Of a stretch of 64,000 bases of DNA, positions 58,150 to 64,000 are shown piece after piece. Both the position numbers and the translations under genes were made by a program. Under the pieces are notes generated by a model. It was not told the origin of the DNA. It saw nothing but the letters and a program-made list of their open reading frames with translations, and ran no database searches. This stretch comes from Mrakia gelida (lineage: Eukaryota; Basidiomycota; Tremellomycetes; Cystofilobasidiales; Mrakiaceae): NCBI GenBank assembly GCA_024345305.1, contig BRON01000012.1, positions 806,001 through 870,000 of the forward strand. The letters are read 5' to 3'. Numbering within the stretch: position 1 is the first letter of the stretch; the number at the start of each line of letters is the position of its first letter.

Positions 58150-59763
58150 ATGCGACTTCGCTCCTTCTCCATCTCCAAGATCGTCCCCGTTGAGATCCTC
58201 AACCTCATAATCCACGAATCCTCCGACTCCGACTCAACCCTTCACGCTTGGTGTCTCGTCTCCTTCGGATGCCTCTCCATCGCTGGACCTCTCCTCAACG
58301 AACACGTACAGATATCTAGCAACTCGGTTCTTTCCCGAGTGCTCCAGCGAATGGTGAGCTCGTTCCCTTCTGTCTCTCTTCATCGAAAAACCAGATCTCT
58401 GACTCTCCTCGTCCCTATCTGTCAGACCTTCGACGGAGATGACCCTCTCCTCCTTCCCCTCCCTCGTCTCCTCGTCCCTCTCTCGCTCAAGAACGTCAAG
58501 CGGGTCACCTTTCTCATCCAAGCAGATGTGCACATCGTCGAGAGTCTGACGGAACGTCGATCTCCGTCCTCGCACAGACGAAGGCAGCTCGTCCTCGACT
58601 TCCATGCCCAGTGCCTCGGAGCGGAGGAGGCCTTCGTCCTGATCACTTTCCTCCTCCCTCGGCTCGTTAACCTCCTGCAACCACTCCAACTCTTCTTCCG
58701 ACTGGACTTTGAAGCTCAGAGTGAGTTGACATCATGGACGGAACATCTGTGTGGTATAAGAGGCTACAGCTGTACGCTGACTCTTGTTTCCATCCTTCCT
58801 CGTCTTCTCCTTCGTTCCCAAGTGGAATTCACCGCTTGGGCTCTCGAAGGCTACCTCGGCGCCATCGCTCTCATCCCTCACATCCCTCTCAAAGACCTAC
58901 CTCCCTACCACGAAAATCTTCAATTTACAGTCGAACAGAGTCTCCTCGCTCAAGCCCTCTTCACTACCGGCAACATGCAAAGGGCGAAAACAAGCTGTCG
59001 CGATGATCTCGATTTCGCCGTCGGTCCCTTCGAAGATCTCCGCTACGCGGAAGAGTATCCGACGTCGCTGGCAGAGCGCGCCTTAGAAGAGCTTAACGAG
59101 ATCAGGAGGAGCTTTGCTGAGGAAGAGGAGCCTGGGAGGGAAGCGTTGGAGACGGAGCGAGTTGAAGGACGGTGGGAGACCGCGGAAGAGGTGCTCACGT
59201 CGGTGAAGGAAAAGACTTTTCAGCAGATCAAGCGATTCAAAGGTGAGTTACTCTTCCGTCTGCTCGATATCCCAGCTTGAGAGGCCCCAGACAAATCCAG
59301 AGCTCGAATAACCCTCGCGTCGCTCTCCTCGTCGGTCTTCACCAGCTCAAATGTCGGATCTCCTCGACCGCACGACCGAATCAGCGAAGTCTTATGGAGT
59401 GGACCTCTTGTGGTTGGTAGATGATCTTCTTAAGCCTCACTCTCCTACAGAAAGGAACGTTCACCGACCTTCTCTTTGTCTTTTGTTCAGAAACCTCGTC
59501 GAGCCACAGCTCCATCCATTCCTCGCCCTTACCCTTCGATTCGGACGAGCTTAATCCGCCACTGGATACTCTATGCTTCCCCGATTGATCGATGGGCAGC
59601 TTACATCGAACCTGAGCAGGATGCTGAAGAGAGCAAGGAGCGAGAGGCCGACTCTCGACGCGTCGTCTTCGAGATGGCGATGTCTGAATCGGACCTGCTT
59701 GCCCGTCTTCGCGACGCGGTCGATTCGGACCTTCAGCGTCTGTACGAGCTAGCTCTCGAATAG
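58150..59763 (+). CDS. F-box-like family protein, copy B
   Basis: MRLRSFSISKIVPVEILNLI and HESSDSDSTLHAWCLVSFGC, then LSIAGPLLNEHVQISSNSVL, open the same module as copy A at 14236, with which it aligns throughout. The match includes RRQLVLDFHAQC, FLLPRLVNLLQPLQLFFRLD, VEFTAWALEGYLGAIALIPH after the first intron (donor GTGAGT at 58720), and RRSFAEEEEPGREALETERV. A 44-base block (58309-58352) is identical to 14395-14438. The final exon opens after a TTCAG acceptor near 59490 with KPRRATAPSIPRPYPSIRTS and ends at 59763 (...LQRLYELALE). Function is unknown. An SCF-adaptor role is inferred only from the N-terminal pattern. At least three introns. Confidence 0.6.
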
Positions 59764-59952
59764 TCGCCTCACCCAAGAACCTAGGTGCTCCGAAAGGAAA
59801 TTTGTTACTCGAAACAGAGAAACTCGGGGGCAAAGACGGCCACAGCTCGCTCGAAACGTCGAGCTCGAACTCCCCTCCCTCCCTCACCTCCTCCAACTCC
59901 CTCCTCCTTCCCAACCCGACCTTTCTTCGCCTCTCTTCCTTCGACTTTCGCA

Positions 59953-60672
59953 ATGGACGGCCCCGCCTCAACAGTCTCTGAACCTCTGGATCTCGTCAAG
60001 CTTTCCCTTTCCGAGCGAGTGCTCGTCAAGCTGAGAGGAGATCGAGAGCTCACCGGAGTTCTGCATGTTCGTCCTCTTCCCTTCCTCCCTTCCTCGTCCT
60101 ACCCACTCGTCGCTGACTCTTCGTGTTCGATTGATATCTAGGCCTACGACAACCACATGAACTTGATTCTTTCTGACGTGGAGGAGACGATCACCATCGT
60201 GGATATCGACGAGGCTGGAGGAGAGAGCGTCAGGGTTCGTTCAAAGCTCTCCTTCTTCTCTCCTAGCATCTTCTTTGGAGTTGAACGAAAGCTGACTTGG
60301 ATGCTTTGGGTGATTGGTGGGTATAGATTGCCAAGAGGAACGTTGAGATGCTGTTCGTTCGAGGGGATGGAGTCATTCTGGTACGTTTCCCTTCTCCTTC
60401 ACTTCCTTCCCTTCGCCTCCCTTCGTTTCGTTGCTCCTCCTCTCGGCCAAGAGTCTCGCACTGCTACGAACGAGCTTCAGGAAAGCAGACTCGAAGTGCT
60501 TGATCTGTTTTAGGAGCTGAAACGCTGCCTCGCTGAGGGCAGAGAGAAGGGGAGGGGAGGGAAGGGAGGGAGAGCTCGACCTCAACCTCCTTCGCTCGGG
60601 AAGCTGACCTCCCTCCCTTCCCTCACTTCCCTCTCCCCCTCACCTACTCAGGTCGCTCCCCCATCACGATAA
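59953..60672 (+). CDS. LSM3: U6 snRNA-associated Sm-like protein LSM3
   Basis: LSM3 is a ring subunit of LSm1-7 (mRNA decay) and LSm2-8 (U6 snRNP). Four exons, fully resolved: 59953-60066 (38 codons, [38 protein letters not shown]), 60142-60234 (31 codons, [20 protein letters not shown]), 60327-60380 (18 codons, [18 protein letters not shown]) and 60652-60672 (VAPPSR and stop). The protein has 93 residues, the normal size. Sm1 ([11 protein letters not shown]) and Sm2 ([14 protein letters not shown]) motifs are complete. Introns 1 and 2 both begin GTTCGT, at 60067 and 60235. Because the protein is so conserved, this fixes the unusual splice sites. Intron 3 is long (271 nt, 60381-60651). Confidence 0.95.
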
Positions 60673-60933
60673 ACCCAATCAGAACTACAATATCAATAAC
60701 TTAAACGACTGATGAAATGCCCTGCCTCCGACCTGGACCCTCCTCGAGCTTCGTTCGCCGCCTTGCCAAAGCTCAACCTCAACCTCTTCCCTTCTCCTCT
60801 TTCCACCTCGACACCAGCTTCCCAAGATAAAAGCACATCAAAGGTATACGTAAACTAGCAACGAGAAAAGATAAAAGACCATTACAACTCCTCCATCCTT
60901 CCACAAACAGCTCGCCTCGCTCCCCTCTTTCAA

Positions 60934-62951
60934 TCACTCCTCCTTCCCCTTCCCATTCCCTTCACTATTCGTCCCAACCCTCATCTCCTCCTCCCCACCA
61001 CCACCCTCCCTCCCCGACCCACCCATATTCGTACTCAGCATCAACCCGCTCCTCTCCCCATCCACACTACTAGCCACCGACCCGCTCCGCTGGCGGAGGA
61101 AACTCGGTCGCGGGCTGAGGAGAGGGTCGGATGTCGGAGGGAGTCTTGGGCTTCGAGAGACGGAGGTTGGGGAGTCTGGGAGGCCCTGGTCGGAGGTGGG
61201 GAGGGAGGTGTAGGCGCCTGTTGTTGTTTGGATGGGGTTGAGAGGACGGCGGGTGGAGGAGGTGCTGTTGGGATCGGGGGAGGTGAGGAGGGTTGGGGAG
61301 GGGGAGGAGTGTTTGAGGACTGAGTCGAGGAGGGTGAATTGGAGGATGTTCATTGCTGTGAAGGGAGGCGAGGGGGAGGAGGAGATGGGAGGAGAAGTTG
61401 GTTAATTGAGGAGGGGGGACGGGAGAGCGAGACGCGAGGAGGAAAGGCGTGGAGTTCGAGTCGCGGTCGAAACGTAGAGTCTAGAGGTGCGGGTGAACAG
61501 GAGAGGGACGTACCTAGGGGGAAGATGGCCATGACGAAGACGACTTGTCCGTGTGGGTCTAGCCTGTTTGCGCGAAAAGTGGAACGGAAGAAGAGTTCAG
61601 CGACGCGTTCGACTCGACTCGAATTTGACGAACGAGAATGCGACGAACCAGCTCAGGAACCTGAGGGAGAGCGACATGATGAACGAGTGAGCGAGTCAAC
61701 TATGCAAAAGACACCCCTTCGTTGGACGCACGCCGGATCAAAGACGCGTCTCGAGAAGGGGAGGGAAGATGGAACTTACCAAGAACCGAACGAGAAGATC
61801 TCGGGGAGGACGGCGAAGATAACGACCACGGATCCCTTCATGATCAACAGGCACGAGACGAACAAGCTCGCTTGCTTAGCCTGAAGTTCCCCCCCACATC
61901 CACCGAAGAAAACGAAGAAAGCAAGGTGAGCTCGAGCTCTCTGTTCGTTCCGTCTCCTCCGTCGCCATTCTTCCGCCGATCCCCAGAAAGAAAGAAGTCT
62001 AAACATACCCAGCAGTTCCACCGTTTTCCATCCTTGTAGACACCCATATCGAAGCCTTCGAGCTGGAGCTTGTCGACGAGGACGAACTTGGAGAGCTTGA
62101 GGAGGTAGGCGATGAGGACGACGCCGAGAGTCGTGTCGATGAGGACGTTGAGGAAGTAGAGGGAGCAAGGGTTTGGAGGGAGGGAGGGAGGGGATTGAGG
62201 TCGGGTTGTTGGCATGAAGGAGGTTCGGGAGTCGGCGGAGGTGGAGAGGAGAGGGGTTGAGGAGGGAGCTGGGAAGGTGGAGATGAGGATGCTGGAAGGG
62301 AGGGAGAGGGAGAGACGGAGGTGAAGAGAGGAAGGTGAGTCGTTGGAGTTGAGCTCGAATTCATTGGAGAGTTCGAGAGTGTACGAACTTGGAGGCATGG
62401 ACTATAGCTTGGCCGAGGAATTGTTTCGAGTTATCGAGGGCCCTGCAGAGGACGAGGAGAAGGAGAAGCGTGAGCTCTCGAACGAAGGAGGGGAGGGGAG
62501 GGAGGGAGGGAGGGGATCGAAGAAGGAAGGCAACAACCGACGACTCACCAGATCTTCCAGGGACGTTTAGGATGCTCTAAACTTCGCTTCACCAGAAGAG
62601 TAGCTATCACGAGCACTCCCATGAGAGCTGGAGAAGAAGAGCAGGGAAGTGCGAGTCAGTCTGGAGTCGAGCGAGGGAAGGGAGGGAGGGAGGGAAGGAG
62701 ACCGGAGCTGACCTTGAACCATCAATCCAACTCCTCCTCTACTCGACAGCAACATCCCACAGACCAAATCGTATCAGCACCGTCTTCGCGAGCTGCCAAA
62801 GAAGCGATCCGAGATAAAAAGAAGCTCACAAGAGCTCGCAGTTGCCGCCTTCTATCGGAACTGCTAACGAGGAGGCAGAGTGGAGGGGAGCGGTGGGCGA
62901 GTGCGAAGCTACTGGGAGCCACGGTACCACCGGAGGAGGGACGACGGGCAT
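60934..62951 (-). CDS. STIMATE/TMEM110-family membrane protein
   Basis: The family is a set of ER or vacuolar multi-helix membrane proteins; in animals the member regulates store-operated calcium entry. Start MPVVPPPVVPWLPVASHSPT, with GGNCELL joined via an intron to GGVGLMVQ, then ALMGVLVIATLLVKRSLEHP and KRPWKIWALDNSKQFLGQAI (the KR..E.P.RPW.IW..D.SKQ family motif). A Ser/Pro-rich insert follows, then CSLYFLNVLIDTTLGVVLIA, EGFDMGVYKDGKRWNCWV, QAKQASLFVSCLLIMKGSVV, FAVLPEIFSFGSW, QVVFVMAIFPL and AMNILQFTLLDSVLKHSSPS. A disordered Ser/Pro/Gly tail ends at 60934. About seven introns. Calcium-related function in fungi is not established and is inference only. Confidence 0.75.
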
Positions 62952-63358
62952 GACGAAGAGGTAGAGGGGAGAAGCGAAGGTAGTAGAAGAAGAGAGAGGG
63001 CGAAAGAAAGCCGGAAGGAGGGTGAGAATCGTTGGTCGATGTTGGAGGTGTCCGAGCGGAGAGCGAACCGAAGTTGACGTCGGTCGCTGACTCCTCTCGC
63101 CTGTCGTTTAGTTCTCTGAAAAGGGTCGATTCGGTTCTCAGAAGCTGGCTCCAAATACAATAGAAAGTTGCACCTCGAAGCGGTCGAGGCTGAATCGATT
63201 CTCGCAAAGTTTCGAAGAGGTCTTCGAAGGCCAAGGGGAACAAGACGCGTCGAGTCGAGCGAGAGCGTCGACTTTCGCTCGACTCGCAACAGCTCCAAAA
63301 CGGCATACATTTGACGTCAAAGAAGACTGCTGAAAAGATAGCTTGGTTCCAAAGACCG
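62952..63358. other. Intergenic region upstream of the STIMATE-family gene
   Basis: About 400 bases between two minus-strand genes, containing one GACGCGTC (63245). Frames are open on the minus strand but none continues the STIMATE N-terminus or shows a motif. Confidence 0.35.
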
Positions 63359-64000
63359 TCACGAACGAGAAGTTTCGTCCGGCGTGTACTTCATCGCCTC
63401 CGCAAGTTGGGCTGTTGGGACAAGCGAAGAGAAGAGAGAGAGAGCAGTAAGCACGACGCTTCCACAGCAGACAGAACGCGGCTCATTCTGGACTTACCGA
63501 GCAGCCTCTTGTGGAGATCGTCGCTCCTAGCCGTAGGACTGTACAACGACACCACGCTCCACTCACCGTCCTCTGCTCTCCTTATCTCGTCCTCTGTCCT
63601 CTCCAACCCCTCCTTGCGAACACGCTCCTCCTCCAAAAGCTGAACCCATAAGGCTTCGCTTCGCTCTCGAGCCCCTTCGAGAGAGCTCTCGGGGCTCAAG
63701 CGAAAGTGACGTCGAACTCCCTCGAGCATCAGAAGAAGGAGGTCGCGTCGAGCATGCTGGTTGATGACGATCGCGAGGGTTGGAGTAAGATGGATTAAGG
63801 CATGGGTATGAAGCCCGTCCAGGAGAGGACCTTCTATTGGAACTGGAGGGACGATTGAGACGATGGCGGCGTAGGATTGGAGGGCAGTGGAGGTGAGAAG
63901 GTCTGGAAAGCGAGAGGAACGGACGAGGGACGTGAGCTGTCCAGCTGCGTTTATTGTTGCCCCATGTGAACTCTACCCCCGTTTATGGACTCACAGGGCT
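63359..64000 (-). CDS. Unknown protein, C-terminal part (runs off the window)
   Basis: Three exons are visible: a 6-base remnant at 63995-64000, then 63902-63498, then 63411-63359, with introns 63994-63903 (GTGAGT) and 63497-63412 (GTAAGT). The main exon reads DLLTSTALQSYAAIVSIVPP, VPIEGPLLDGLHTHALIHLT, TLAIVINQHARRDLLLLMLE and later a charged helix (LWVQLLEEERVRKEGLERTE). It ends KYTPDETSRS. It is helical and shows no motif I can name; the family is not recognised. Confidence 0.5.

Overview
The window looks like a gene-dense chromosome segment of a basidiomycete fungus, probably a yeast-like Pucciniomycotina (Rhodotorula/Sporobolomyces/Leucosporidium type). That placement is inference. It rests on GC-rich sequence, many short introns (about 60-100 nt) with a CTGAC branch site, purely eukaryotic conserved genes, and short intergenic gaps. 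I recognised no rRNA, tRNA, CRISPR array, bacterial feature or transposon.

Layout. At 1-11143 four minus-strand genes lie in series: a partial hypothetical, a DUF676 lipase-like protein, the phosphatase-4 regulatory subunit PSY2/SMEK, and SAP18. ALG10 is divergent from SAP18 (11241-13544). At 13.6-15.8 kb two F-box-like family members stand head to head. A very large PH-domain scaffold fills 16.6-27.8 kb. It is followed by a mitochondrial ETHE1-like metallo-beta-lactamase protein and a family X DNA polymerase with the GW motif of Pol mu/TdT. A third F-box-like gene (minus) is divergent from an NFKBIL1-like J-motif gene. TIM22 and ATG27 follow on the minus strand. A roughly 30-exon PcRGLX-like (exo-rhamnogalacturonan lyase) gene spans 38.9-44.1 kb. 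An orphan seven-helix membrane protein and thymidylate synthase come next, tail to tail. A secreted Ala-rich protein built from mini-exons (49.7-51.4 kb) precedes an ER-type DnaJ (ERJ5-like). Long-chain acyl-CoA synthetase (minus) is divergent from a fourth F-box-like gene. LSM3, a STIMATE-family membrane protein and a partial unknown gene close the window.

Most genes are unrelated housekeeping functions: N-glycosylation, mitochondrial import, autophagy, DNA repair, dTMP synthesis, splicing and lipid activation. They do not form an obvious cluster.

The unusual signals are four. (1) The Ala-rich gene has internal exons of 6, 9, 9, 10, 15, 27 and 30 nt. (2) Four copies of an F-box-like family occur, two of them sharing a 44-nt stretch without a single difference. 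(3) GTTCGT is used recurrently as a 5' splice site, most securely in LSM3. (4) The palindrome GACGCGTC occurs about 33 times by eye count, where about two would be expected.

Intron positions in long genes are approximate unless stated. CDS coordinates run from start codon to stop codon and include introns.
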